The notes under the pieces: model-generated
What the model was told of the DNA's origin: nothing
Seen by the model: the letters and a program-made list of their open reading frames with translations, nothing else
The model's database searches: none
Translations under genes and position numbers: made by a program
NCBI GenBank assembly: GCA_964634205.1
Contig: CAZWKE010000002.1
Span: 107,329 to 171,328 of the forward strand
Direction: 5' to 3'
Origin: JAFGGG01 sp964634205
GTDB taxonomy: Bacteria; Spirochaetota; Spirochaetia; SZUA-6; RPPD01
Length of the DNA stretch: 64,000 bases
Shown: positions 1 through 8,357 of the stretch, piece by piece
Position numbering within the stretch: the first letter of the stretch is position 1
Layout of the letters: the number at the start of each line of letters is the position of its first letter

Positions 1-1
1 C

Positions 2-2437
2 GCCAGGATAGAAAAAATAACCGGAAAGAAATTCGGGGACAAAGACAACCCCATGCTGGTGAAAATCGTCATCAGTCCGAACCTGGTAATTGTAAACTAT
101 CCCACGCTGCACAACTTCGGATTGGTAAACAGTAACGTGGACGCTTTTAGACAGTATGTTGGAGAGAATTTCGGTTATCATGAGATGCAGTTTTTAATGA
201 AAGGCTGTCTTGAGATAGAGGCTAAGATCGCGGAACTCGAGAGTCGGGAAGATGACAAGAAAAAAATAGAAGCGGCCATCGCGGTACTGGAAAAGGAATT
301 AAAGGCCGAGATATCCGTGGCACAGCGAAAACAGACGATCGCAAAGTTTACCCCGCTTTTGCCCAAGGGCTTTTTCTCCGAACCGTACGCTCAACTTGAA
401 ATTGCGCTGAAGCGTATCAGCCGCATGCTGCGCCTGGATGAGATGGATGACCGGGATACGGCCCTGCTTATCCAGCCCATGGTATATGGTAATTATGGTG
501 AAGACTCGGCAAGTGGTATATTTTTTACACGCAATATCGTCACCGGCGAGAAAAAACTGGATGGGAAATACTATCAGAATAAATTTGATGAGATCGGGGC
601 GGAAGGCAAGGATATCAAACAGATCCAACCTGCGTATCTCGGCAAACTGGAAAAGATCGCCCTTAACATCGAAGATCATTTTAAGGAGATACGGTCGATC
701 CGTTTTACCATAGAAGGCAAACGCCTCTGGTTGATTGATCAGCGCGGGGTCATGAACAAATCAACCCGGGCTGATATCCAGCTGATGCTGGATTTATACC
801 GGCGTAAGGTGGTGGACGGGCAGTATCTTATAAGACAGATTAAACCCAATCAACTGAGTGAAATCCTGCATCCTATTATCGATATTAGTTCAACAAAGAA
901 TATGAAACAGATTGCCGGCGGAATAGCGGGAGCTCCCGGTGCGGCTATCGGAAGGGTATACTTCAATACCGAAAAAATGCTCGACGCCTTTAAAAAGGCC
1001 CAGCAGGCGGATGAGGACACGCGCTTCATCCTTTGTATGCCGGCGACCTTTGCCGAGGATGTAAAAGCAATTGAGGTAGCTACCGGGGTATTATCCTGCG
1101 AAGGAGGATATTCCGCCCATGCGTCTGTTGTTGCGCGCCAGTACGGGAAGGTTTCTTTAGTGAATACCACGATGAGAATCAGCACCGGAACGGCTGTCAT
1201 CGGCGCGGTGACTATAAAAGAAGGGGACTATATTACATTGAATGTCCCGTATTACGGGAAGCCCACTATTTTTCTGGGAAAGGCCGAACTCATTGAACCT
1301 GATCCCAAAGAATCCGGCTTACTCGAATTCTTGGATATCGTTGACGGGTTTGTCAAGGAATTCCATGTACGTGCAAATGCGGACACCCCGCGGGATGCAA
1401 CCCTGGCCCGGAAATTCGGCGCGCGTGGAATCGGGTTGTGCAGAACCGAACATATGTTCTTTGACGAGAAAAGGATAAACGTATTTCGGGAAATGGTGAT
1501 TGCCGATACACAAAAGGAACGCCTGTCCGCGCTGGAAAAACTAAAACCCATGCAGAAAGCGGATTTTTATAAGCTGTTTAAGATTATGCAGGGATATGAC
1601 GTTACCATTCGCCTGCTGGACGCTCCATTGCATGAGTTTCTGCCCCATAATCCGGATGAGATGAAAAAATTTCTGGATTATCTTGACGCGCAGGATAAAA
1701 CAAAAAAGTTACCGACCAAAGAGATTATTGCCCGTTGTGAGACTTTGGAAGAGTTCAATCCCATGCTGGGTCACCGCGGCTGTAGAATCGCCGTTTCGTA
1801 TCCGGAAATATACGAAATGCAGATGAGCGCCATTTTTGAAGCGGTGTATACCCTGCAGAAAGAGGGAATCAATGTACATCCCGAAATCATGATCCCCCTG
1901 ATCATGAATGAAAACGAGCTGAAAATGGTGATTTTCGGAAAAAAGATCGAGGGGCAATCGATTAAGGGACTGGCCGAGATTGAAAAAGAAGTAAGAACAC
2001 GGATGAATGCAAAACCCGTTGAGTATAAAATGGGGACCATGATCGAACTGCCCGGAGCGGCGATCGGTGCCGGTGAAATCGCCAAGTATGCCGAGTTCTT
2101 CTCCTTCGGGACCAATGACCTTACGCAGACTACAATGGGACTGTCTCGCGATGATTTCAATACCTTTATGCCTGATTATACCCAGTTTGACCTGCTTGAA
2201 GGCAATCCCTTCCGCATCCTGATGAAGGAGGTAAAGGAGCTTATCGCGGTTGCCGTACGACGCGGCGGCGCCACCAGGCCGAACCTGAAGAAGGGGCTTT
2301 GCGGTGAACACGGAGCCGCCCCGGAAAATATCAGGTTCTGTATGGATATCGGTCTGGATTACGTAAGCTGCTCTTCCTATTCGGTTCCCATCGCCAAGCT
2401 GGCAGTGGCCCAACTTACCCTGGAAAGCGGCGAATAA
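2..2437 (+). CDS. Pyruvate phosphate dikinase-like protein, divergent ATP-binding part, 5' end outside window
   Basis: The reading frame is open from base 2, so the gene starts to the left of the window; an ATG at 53 lies inside the conserved domain and is not the start. PPDK interconverts pyruvate + ATP + Pi and PEP + AMP + PPi by means of a phosphohistidine. What is seen, numbered from the ATG at 53: the phosphohistidine loop GGYSAHASVVAR (about 355-366), GLCRTEHMFF in the PEP/pyruvate barrel, RLLDAPLHEFLP, MLGHRGCR, FSFGTNDLTQTTMG and the catalytic-cysteine motif GLCGEHG near the end. The barrel half is therefore well conserved. The ATP-grasp half is not: the usual VSVRSGA segment reads as VKIVISPN, and the QTRNGKRT-like element reads DQRGVMNK. 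Either this is a paralogue with altered nucleotide use or a non-canonical member. It converges on the kinase gene with a 4-base gap. Confidence 0.85.
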   Translation, partial: ARIEKITGKKFGDKDNPMLVKIVISPNLVIVNYPTLHNFGLVNSNVDAFRQYVGENFGYHEMQFLMKGCLEIEAKIAELESREDDKKKIEAAIAVLEKELKAEISVAQRKQTIAKFTPLLPKGFFSEPYAQLEIALKRISRMLRLDEMDDRDTALLIQPMVYGNYGEDSASGIFFTRNIVTGEKKLDGKYYQNKFDEIGAEGKDIKQIQPAYLGKLEKIALNIEDHFKEIRSIRFTIEGKRLWLIDQRGVMNKSTRADIQLMLDLYRRKVVDGQYLIRQIKPNQLSEILHPIIDISSTKNMKQIAGGIAGAPGAAIGRVYFNTEKMLDAFKKAQQADEDTRFILCMPATFAEDVKAIEVATGVLSCEGGYSAHASVVARQYGKVSLVNTTMRISTGTAVIGAVTIKEGDYITLNVPYYGKPTIFLGKAELIEPDPKESGLLEFLDIVDGFVKEFHVRANADTPRDATLARKFGARGIGLCRTEHMFFDEKRINVFREMVIADTQKERLSALEKLKPMQKADFYKLFKIMQGYDVTIRLLDAPLHEFLPHNPDEMKKFLDYLDAQDKTKKLPTKEIIARCETLEEFNPMLGHRGCRIAVSYPEIYEMQMSAIFEAVYTLQKEGINVHPEIMIPLIMNENELKMVIFGKKIEGQSIKGLAEIEKEVRTRMNAKPVEYKMGTMIELPGAAIGAGEIAKYAEFFSFGTNDLTQTTMGLSRDDFNTFMPDYTQFDLLEGNPFRILMKEVKELIAVAVRRGGATRPNLKKGLCGEHGAAPENIRFCMDIGLDYVSCSSYSVPIAKLAVAQLTLESGE

Positions 2438-2441
2438 TTAT

Positions 2442-3995
2442 TTAATCCGGATAACCCGTGATTTCTCTGATCTTCTGATAATACGGTTTCAGGCGTGTAT
2501 AAATGTGCTTGTATACCTTATGGTAGAGTTCCTGATAGATTTCCACGTGTTCGGGATTGGGTTCGTACAGTCGGTCTACATAATTCATTTCCGTAAGAGC
2601 CTGCTTAAAGGAAGGGAAGAATCCCAGGCCCACGGCGGCATCTATGGCCGCACCCAGGGCTGATGTTTCATGGGTATGCGGTTTTAACACGGGTAAATTA
2701 AAAATATCCGCGGTTATTTGCAGGGTATGGGAACTTTGCGCACCACCGCCCGACACCCGTATTTCTTTCAGTTTTATTTTGCTTCTCTTTTCTATCATCA
2801 GCGCCCCGTCTTTCAGTCCGTAACACAGCCCTTCAATAATCGCCCTGTACAGATGGGAACGCGTATGCGCGTCACCGAAACCGATGATGGATCCTTTGGC
2901 CTCAGGTCCCGGTATTTTCACACCGGGAGACCAGGTCGGCTGTAAAATAAGCCCAAGTGAGCCGGGCGGGACCTCTTCAAGAAATTTGTCGAACAGGCTT
3001 TCGGGAACCACCCCCCGCTTGCGGGCAAGGGTTACCTCATGGATCGCAAACTCCTTCTTAAACCAGGAAACCAGCCAGAACCCCCGGTAAATTTGAAACT
3101 CGGTATTGTATACACCGGGGATGGCCGAAGGATATGGAGGAATGAATGGAATAACCTCCACATATTTTTTAATGTAGGTGCCGACAGTGGCCGTTGTCCC
3201 GAATGAAATCCCGGCACTTGAGGGTTCCAGGCAGCCTGAGCCCAGCAGTTCACAGGTCTTATCCGAGCCGGCAGCCAGCAAAGGCAGCCCATGGGTAAGA
3301 CCGGATTCCCGTGACGCGGTTCTGGTTATCTTCCCCAGTTCCGCGGTGGGAGAAACCAGGGAGGGGAGTTTGGCGGAATCTATGGGAAAAGCCTGCCATT
3401 TCCAGTCACCGCGCCGGCACCACCTGAAATATTTGTAGTCGAAGGGAATGTATCCCACCTGGGATGCGTAGGAATCTACAAAGTTTCCGGTCAATTTATA
3501 GATAAGATACCCGGAAAGAAAAAGAAACTTATGGGTTTTTTCCATTATATCCGGTTGATGTGCATTCAGCCAATTGATTTCCGACTCTCCCTGGGCAAAA
3601 CGTACGGTTTCCTGCATACCGATCAGTTTGAAGGCAAGACTCATAATCCCCCTGACCGGAGTAAAATCTTTGATTCTGCGCTGGTCAGGCCATACAATGG
3701 CGGGACGAAGCGGCCGCCCGGTTTTATCAACGTTTATCAGTGTACAACGCTGAGTGGTAATGGTGACGCCCTTTATTGCGGTTACAAGCTCAGGAGCGGA
3801 TGCCGTCAGGGCTTTGCATACCCGGCAGAGATTCTGCCAATAGTATTCCGCCTCATGCTCCGCCCAGCCCGGTTTGGGACTGATATACGGTTCTATAACC
3901 TGTCTCTTGCTTTTAACAATGCGTCCTTTGAGATTAAAAAGCATGGCTTTTATGCTTTGGGTACCGACGTCAAGGGAAAGAATAAGGTTATTCAT
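2442..3995 (-). CDS. FGGY-family carbohydrate kinase (xylulokinase-like)
   Basis: The 517-residue protein has the two-domain FGGY (actin/hexokinase fold) layout and the usual family length. The N-terminal phosphate-1 loop is LSLDVGTQSIKAMLF. A substrate region follows (GWAEHEAEYYW; PAIVWPDQRR). Then come AAGSDKTCELLGSG with the expected catalytic Asp, SFGTTATVGTY, and the C-terminal adenosine motif VSGGGAQSS with ALGAAIDAA. It should phosphorylate a sugar or polyol at the expense of ATP in the cytosol. Xylulose is the best guess, but glycerol, gluconate or other substrates cannot be excluded. The ATG at 3995 is chosen because it overlaps the upstream stop as ATGA; a GTG nine bases further upstream (4004) is also in frame. 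No transporter or isomerase gene is nearby, so the substrate is not indicated by context. Confidence 0.85.
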   Translation of the reverse strand: MNNLILSLDVGTQSIKAMLFNLKGRIVKSKRQVIEPYISPKPGWAEHEAEYYWQNLCRVCKALTASAPELVTAIKGVTITTQRCTLINVDKTGRPLRPAIVWPDQRRIKDFTPVRGIMSLAFKLIGMQETVRFAQGESEINWLNAHQPDIMEKTHKFLFLSGYLIYKLTGNFVDSYASQVGYIPFDYKYFRWCRRGDWKWQAFPIDSAKLPSLVSPTAELGKITRTASRESGLTHGLPLLAAGSDKTCELLGSGCLEPSSAGISFGTTATVGTYIKKYVEVIPFIPPYPSAIPGVYNTEFQIYRGFWLVSWFKKEFAIHEVTLARKRGVVPESLFDKFLEEVPPGSLGLILQPTWSPGVKIPGPEAKGSIIGFGDAHTRSHLYRAIIEGLCYGLKDGALMIEKRSKIKLKEIRVSGGGAQSSHTLQITADIFNLPVLKPHTHETSALGAAIDAAVGLGFFPSFKQALTEMNYVDRLYEPNPEHVEIYQELYHKVYKHIYTRLKPYYQKIREITGYPD

Positions 3996-4543
3996 GCCTG
4001 CCACACGGTGAATTTTTTTAAACCTTTTTGGATCAGAGGAACGACCTTTTTTATTTCCGCCTGTTCCAGACCGTTTTCCTTGGCCAGGGTTTCTTCGAAA
4101 AATGATGTGACCGATTCCAAAGCATCAGACCGGTTGTAAAACAAAAAAGCAAAGTCGTCATTCTCAGGTTTTGCTATCAGAAATGAAGAGTAGACCATTA
4201 CCGGTTTCTTACTCACCATTACTCTTTTTTGTTTCCGCGTAGAGAGAATCTCAAGCTCTGAGAAGCGGTGCGGGATCTGTTTGGTTTTTTGCCGCTCAAA
4301 AGGTTCCTCATCCTTCCGGGCGTAGTCCGGCGGTTCAACCAGAATATAGAGTTTATTCCCGTCTGTACGGAAGGTAAGGCCGCCGCTGGAAAGGTAGACC
4401 GCGGTTGCGTTTTTATATGCCACGATTTCATATTTGGCATAACTTGAGTCCGGATCTAAAAATGAAGAAATAATGCATCCGCCCTCTTCCGGTATTTTGT
4501 TTTGTGTATACGCATGAAAGAGATCAATGGCCTTCTGTTGCAC
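3992..4543 (-). CDS. Protein of unknown function between TPR protein and sugar kinase
   Basis: I do not recognise this 183-residue protein. It is mixed alpha/beta by eye, with alternating hydrophobic stretches (AVYLSSGGLTF, KLYILVEPP, PVMVYSSFLIA, FAFLFYN), a basic middle segment and no signal peptide or membrane span. The start is uncertain: no in-frame ATG exists after the preceding TPR gene ends at 4638. The best candidate is a GTG at 4543 preceded by AAGGGAG at a spacing of 8. The frame remains open further upstream into the TPR gene, so a longer protein cannot be excluded. It shares an ATGA overlap with the kinase gene downstream, which suggests co-translation. Confidence 0.55.
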   Translation of the reverse strand: MQQKAIDLFHAYTQNKIPEEGGCIISSFLDPDSSYAKYEIVAYKNATAVYLSSGGLTFRTDGNKLYILVEPPDYARKDEEPFERQKTKQIPHRFSELEILSTRKQKRVMVSKKPVMVYSSFLIAKPENDDFAFLFYNRSDALESVTSFFEETLAKENGLEQAEIKKVVPLIQKGLKKFTVWQA

Positions 4544-4637
4544 GAGAGCATTCTCCCTTATGGAAAAGTGTATGTAGTACTCTAAAAAGTATACAGGAGC
4601 GCGGCGTAAAAAATCAAGGGTAAAATTATACGGGTTT

Positions 4638-6533
4638 TTATCGATATTGTTTGGCCCGCTGCAGGAATTTTTCCGCAAAGGCGGTATTCCCTGATTTTTT
4701 ATAGACCATTCCCAGGTTGTAATATCCCTTCCAGTTTTGTGGATCCATTTCAATAACATCACGAAAAATATTTGCGGCTTTTTCGTAATCCTTTTGTTTT
4801 GCGTAAAGCGACCCCAAGGTGAGCATGAGCCCCGGCGTCGGTTTTATAAATTTCAAGGCGCTTTCCAAAAGCAGAATGGCGGTTTTACGGTTACCGATTT
4901 TATCAAGACAGAACAATAAGACGCGGAGATCCTCTATAGACTCGGGTTCCTGTTTGAGTACCTCTTTTAAAATAAGGATGGCCTCACCATATCTTTCGGT
5001 TTTTTGGTAACAGAAGGCCAGTGCGCGCTTCAGTTTGAGGTTGCCGGTCTCTCTGGTAATAAGTTTTGTGATTTCCCTGGCTGCCTCGTTATATTTGTTT
5101 ACTCCCAGTAACAGGCGCACAAAACGCTTGCGGGTAGCGATGTCTTCCGGAAAGAGTGAAACATAGGTTTTTAATATACCGATGCCTTTTTTCGGTAATT
5201 TGAGTTTCCTGTAAACGGTTTCCAATAGAAGCATGCAGTTCTTATGGTCTGTAACAAGATCAAGGGTGCGTCGCAGCCAGTTTTCAGCCAGTTCGGGAAG
5301 CTGGATATTCAGATATTCCTTACCCAGGCAGAACATGAGATTGGGGTCCGGTCCGTGAATGCGGATCTGCTTTTGCAGCAGGGGAATCACATCCTGGGGG
5401 TCGGAATTCAGATTGGCCAGGCTTAAGGCACGGAAATAGCTTGCTGTTTTATCTTCCGGGTTGTGCCGCAAGATATGCGCGGTATGTTCGGAAAGCGCCT
5501 GATACGCGTGTTGTTCCCATAAAATGACCGCAAGTCCGTAATATAACTGAATCCTGTTTGGATCTGATTCAATTGCGCGTTGGTAATGATTTTTTGCTTT
5601 TTCCAGTTCGCCCAGGTTCCGATATGCTTCGGCAAGCAACATGTGCATGTCCGGATCTTGGTAATCATGTTTCAAAGCCTTTTTACTGAAGTAAACCGCT
5701 TTCCCGAAATGCCTGTTGCGGTAATAGGTAAGTGAAATCAACTTCAGCAGTTTAACCGGATCGGTGATGGTCCCTATATTGTCCTGCAGCAATGCCTGTG
5801 CCGTCTTGATTTCCTGCAGCGCCTGCGGGGTTTTTGAAAGGTGTAACAAGGTATAAGCCTTCTGCAGGCGCAGGACCGGATCCTGTGGTGAAAGTTTTAT
5901 GGCCTCTTCATACGAGATCAGGGCTAATTTAAATTGGCCGACCTCCCGGTAAATAGAAGCGAGATACAAATACGGGACAATATTATCCTTTTTTTCTTTG
6001 ATTAAGAACTCAAAGCGTTCCGCGGCTTCCTGCAGTTTCCCCCGATAAAAATATTTAATTGCTAAAACAAGCAGGGCGTTTAAGTACCCGGTATAGATCC
6101 TGGCATTCTGCGGATCAACCTCCAAGGCTTTTTCAAAAAACTTGATAGCGATCTCCGGCCGTTTTATTTTTAAATATGAAAGACCGATGAAACTTAATGC
6201 CGGAGAAAAAGTTTCATTATCATTCAATGCCTTTCTTAAATGGATAATCGCCCGTTTATAAAATCCCAAGGCAAGATATGATCTGCCCAGGAAGAAACGG
6301 GCCGACGCCGAGTCCGGCTTTAGACGCAGGAAAAACTGAATACTGTGTATGGCCCTGTGAAACTGCCCCAGCGCATGGTAGGCCCTGCCCAGGTAAAGCA
6401 GGGCTTCCGGGTACTCATCGGTTTGGGAGATAAGCTCAGTCAGCAGCCTGATTGCGGTTTTGTAATCCCTTTTTTGTCCGGCCGTTTTGGCCTCAAGGAG
6501 AAGTTCCCCATGGTTCATTGTTTTGCTATCCAT
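4638..6533 (-). CDS. Large tetratricopeptide-repeat protein
   Basis: This is a 631-residue protein made almost entirely of TPR units. Typical pairs such as ALLYLGRAYHALGQFHRAI, ARFFLGRSYLALGFYKRAI, PALSFIGLSYLKIKRPEIAI and KGYYNLGMVYKKSGNTAFA recur every 34 or so residues, with the A/G-x-A/L and P-x positions of the family. No signal peptide or membrane segment is visible, so it is probably cytosolic and serves as a protein-protein scaffold. The partner is unknown. It is the first gene of a minus-strand group with the unknown gene and the FGGY kinase. The ATG at 6533 has no clear Shine-Dalgarno sequence; a second in-frame ATG lies at 6518. A TACAAT -10 element sits 11 bases upstream of the first ATG. 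Confidence 0.85.
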   Translation of the reverse strand: MDSKTMNHGELLLEAKTAGQKRDYKTAIRLLTELISQTDEYPEALLYLGRAYHALGQFHRAIHSIQFFLRLKPDSASARFFLGRSYLALGFYKRAIIHLRKALNDNETFSPALSFIGLSYLKIKRPEIAIKFFEKALEVDPQNARIYTGYLNALLVLAIKYFYRGKLQEAAERFEFLIKEKKDNIVPYLYLASIYREVGQFKLALISYEEAIKLSPQDPVLRLQKAYTLLHLSKTPQALQEIKTAQALLQDNIGTITDPVKLLKLISLTYYRNRHFGKAVYFSKKALKHDYQDPDMHMLLAEAYRNLGELEKAKNHYQRAIESDPNRIQLYYGLAVILWEQHAYQALSEHTAHILRHNPEDKTASYFRALSLANLNSDPQDVIPLLQKQIRIHGPDPNLMFCLGKEYLNIQLPELAENWLRRTLDLVTDHKNCMLLLETVYRKLKLPKKGIGILKTYVSLFPEDIATRKRFVRLLLGVNKYNEAAREITKLITRETGNLKLKRALAFCYQKTERYGEAILILKEVLKQEPESIEDLRVLLFCLDKIGNRKTAILLLESALKFIKPTPGLMLTLGSLYAKQKDYEKAANIFRDVIEMDPQNWKGYYNLGMVYKKSGNTAFAEKFLQRAKQYR

Positions 6534-6544
6534 ACCCGTATGTC

Positions 6545-6553
6545 ATTGTAGCA
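6545..6553 (-). promoter_or_regulatory. Possible extended -10 promoter for the TPR gene
   Basis: On the minus strand the bases TGC-TACAAT form an extended -10 element, 11 bases before the ATG at 6533. No good -35 hexamer is visible. The call rests on the motif and its position only. Confidence 0.3.
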
Positions 6554-6778
6554 TACAAGACTCGAAGAGGATACAGACAGATGGGTTTTTTTTAGTGCGG
6601 TGAAGCTTGTAGGAAAAGCAAAATAAAAGCAGGTATCTTCCCGAAAAATCCCCACTGTCATCAAGCACTTGTTTACTGCCCAAAATACAAGGCGGGATAT
6701 GTGCCCCACTATGTCTTTGTCGATCCATCCCCCAGGTCCACGGTTAGTACCACTAAATAAACAAAAAGGTCCGCAGCA

Positions 6779-7201
6779 CTACACTCGTTTCAGCAGGGCA
6801 ATAACGGCTTTACTTCCCATTTCCAACGCGTAGTCCAAAGCGGTCTTATTTCCATTATCACGGATATCAATACGGGCACCGGCAGCCAGCAGCATGCTGA
6901 CCGTTTCCAGTCGTTTACTTCCTCCGCCCAGGGCATAGAGATCGTCACGTTCTACCACAGCCATCATCAATGCCGTGGCGCCGCCGTTATCCTGCATATT
7001 TACGTCGGCGTTTTCCCTGAGTAAAAGCTCGACAATATCATTATGCCCCCAGTAAGCGGCCATCATCAGCGCGGTTTCACCGAAATTCCCGCGCGCGTTT
7101 ACATCCACGCCGCGCATGACAAGCAGTTCGATAATTTGTTTGTGGCCCCACTGCGCGGTATCGAGCAGTACCTTCTGATCAAGTGTTTCTTTTATCTGCA
7201 T
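6779..7201 (-). CDS. Small ankyrin-repeat protein
   Basis: This 140-residue protein consists of about four ankyrin repeats. Signature pieces are GHKQIIELLVMRGVDVNARG, GETALMMAAYWGHNDIVELLL, NADVNMQDNGGATALMMAV and GARIDIRDNGNKTALDYAL. It has no signal peptide and no extra domain, so it should act as a soluble protein-binding module; the partner is unknown. The ATG at 7201 follows a strong Shine-Dalgarno sequence (GGAGGAG) at good spacing. The gene stands alone, with about 245 bases of featureless sequence downstream and two inverted repeats upstream that may regulate it. Confidence 0.85.
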   Translation of the reverse strand: MQIKETLDQKVLLDTAQWGHKQIIELLVMRGVDVNARGNFGETALMMAAYWGHNDIVELLLRENADVNMQDNGGATALMMAVVERDDLYALGGGSKRLETVSMLLAAGARIDIRDNGNKTALDYALEMGSKAVIALLKRV

Positions 7202-7232
7202 AACTTAACTCCTCCTTCATACATACGTTACG

Positions 7233-7252
7233 AATTGTTTAAGGTAACAATT
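7233..7252. repeat. Inverted repeat AATTGTT/AACAATT upstream of ankyrin gene
   Basis: Arms of 7 bases (AATTGTT and AACAATT) are separated by 6 bases. The repeat lies 32-51 bases upstream of the ankyrin start codon, where an operator would be expected to sit. No regulator gene is adjacent. Confidence 0.4.
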
Positions 7253-7271
7253 ATCACGGAAACGAGTTTTT

Positions 7272-7295
7272 CCAATCATACTTTAGTATGATTGG
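7272..7295. repeat. Perfect inverted repeat with 10-base arms
   Basis: Arms CCAATCATAC and GTATGATTGG are separated by TTTA. There is no T-run on the 3' side of the hairpin in either direction, so it is not a standard terminator. It lies 71-94 bases upstream of the ankyrin start, over the region where a -35 would fall. It could be an operator or an RNA hairpin. Confidence 0.6.
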
Positions 7296-7437
7296 AGGGT
7301 TATAAAGAGAAATCTATAAAACGGATGATATTTTCCTAAAATTGAAGGTGGGCGCGAAAACGAAAGGATACGTTCGCGGGTTGCCGTTTAACCAAAGTAT
7401 TTATGAGAGTGTGGGAATAACAATTGAGTAAGATTTG

Positions 7438-7478
7438 AAAAAAAGCCCGGCAGCTTTTCGCGTTATCGGGCTTTTTTT
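7438..7478 (-). terminator. Rho-independent terminator of ssrA
   Basis: On the minus strand, directly after the tmRNA 3' end, AAAAAAAGCCCG pairs with CGGGCTTTTTTT across a loop of about 17 bases, and the T-run ends the structure. The A-run and T-run make it nearly symmetrical, so it could also work on the other strand. Confidence 0.8.
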
Positions 7479-7821
7479 GGAGGTGGCGGGAATCGAACCC
7501 GCGTCCTGAGGTGAGTTTCAAAAGCATCTACAAGTTTAGCTACCTTTTTAAGGTTCGGCCGGTATGACGCAAGGTAACAAGCCTACACCGGCTATATCCT
7601 GCACCATAAGTCCCTTATAGACAGCAGGGCTTCTACAAAGCAAGTCCCGTTTTCTGACAAGTACACCGGCACTCGGAACAGCGCCCCGGGTACCCGTAGC
7701 CGACTTACGCGGCTAAAGCCAAATTATCGTTGGCAGTTAAAAGGTTGCCGTTTTTTAAGAGATCGACACTCTACTTGCAGCTCCTGACCCAACAGTCCCC
7801 AGTCGAAACCAGGTCACCCCC
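7478..7821 (-). ncRNA. ssrA: Transfer-messenger RNA (tmRNA)
   Basis: tmRNA and SmpB rescue ribosomes stalled on mRNAs without stop codons and tag the product for proteolysis. The 5' end reads GGGGGTGACCTGGTTTCGAC and the 3' end carries the T-arm GCGGGTTCGATTCCCGC followed by CACCTCC. GGGGGTG pairs with CACCTCC over 7 bp with one G-U pair, which sets the ends at 7821 and about 7478. The tag reading frame at 7734-7705 encodes ANDNLALAA and then TAA; the ALAA end is the usual protease signal. The 3' CCA is not encoded and must be added by tRNA nucleotidyltransferase. The length of about 344 bases is normal. It lies 68 bases after smpB on the same strand. A TTGACA at 7852-7847 might be a -35, but the matching -10 is poor. 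Confidence 0.95.
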
Positions 7822-7831
7822 TTCTCTTCAT

Positions 7832-7846
7832 GCGGCAGGCTGCCGC
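7832..7846. repeat. Palindrome just upstream of tmRNA 5' end
   Basis: A 15-base GC-rich palindrome (GCGGCAG / CTGCCGC) lies 11 bases before the tmRNA 5' end, between a TTGACA and the mature RNA. It may be a processing hairpin in an smpB-ssrA transcript or lie in the spacer of an ssrA promoter. Confidence 0.4.
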
Positions 7847-7889
7847 TGTCAAATAACAATGTATGATGATGCGGCCGGAAACCGCACCC

Positions 7890-8357
7890 TCATTTATTTC
7901 TGAACTCACGTTCCATGTCCAGTTTAAGATCACGCCTTTTGATGGTCTCCCTTTTATCGACAAGTTTTTTGCCTTTGCCGATTCCCAACTCCAGTTTTAC
8001 CATACTCTTTTTAAGATAAAAACGCAACGGCACCAACGTCAAGCCCTTCTCCCTGACTTTACGCTGCAGCCGTTTTATCTCACGTTTATGAACCAAAAGC
8101 CTTCTTTGCCGGTCCGGATCATGATTAAAACGGTTTCCGAACTCGTATGGCGTGATATGCAAACCGGTCAGCCAGAGTTCATTGTTTTCGATTTTTGCGT
8201 AACAATCACTGTAAGAAAACCTGCCTGCCTTCAGGGATTTTACTTCGGTTCCTTGCAGTTCAATCCCGCATTCCAGTGACTCTGAAACCGAGTAATGAAA
8301 CTTTGCTTTTTTGTTTACGGCAAGTGTTTTTTCGGATAATTTCTTTTCGCCGGCCAT
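7890..8357 (-). CDS. smpB: SsrA-binding protein SmpB
   Basis: The 155-residue protein binds tmRNA and mimics the anticodon arm in the stalled ribosome. The family core is clear: NKKAKFHYSVSESLECGIELQGTEVKSL, the YAKIENNELWLTGLHITPY stretch, RRLLVHKREIKRLQRKVREKGLTLVPL and the basic tail with GKGKKLVDKRETIKRRD. The length is typical. The start at 8357 is chosen because MAGEKKLSEK opens the family-like region and because the ATG shares its A with the stop of the preceding PEGA/SUMF gene (TGATG), implying coupled translation. The frame is open further upstream but only inside the other gene. The tmRNA gene follows directly, as in Escherichia coli. Confidence 0.95.
   Translation of the reverse strand: MAGEKKLSEKTLAVNKKAKFHYSVSESLECGIELQGTEVKSLKAGRFSYSDCYAKIENNELWLTGLHITPYEFGNRFNHDPDRQRRLLVHKREIKRLQRKVREKGLTLVPLRFYLKKSMVKLELGIGKGKKLVDKRETIKRRDLKLDMEREFRNK

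Noticed and set aside
6534..6778. Small open frames of 61-64 codons between the TPR and ankyrin genes
   Set aside because: No ribosome binding site, no recognisable composition and overlapping alternatives; treated as non-coding.
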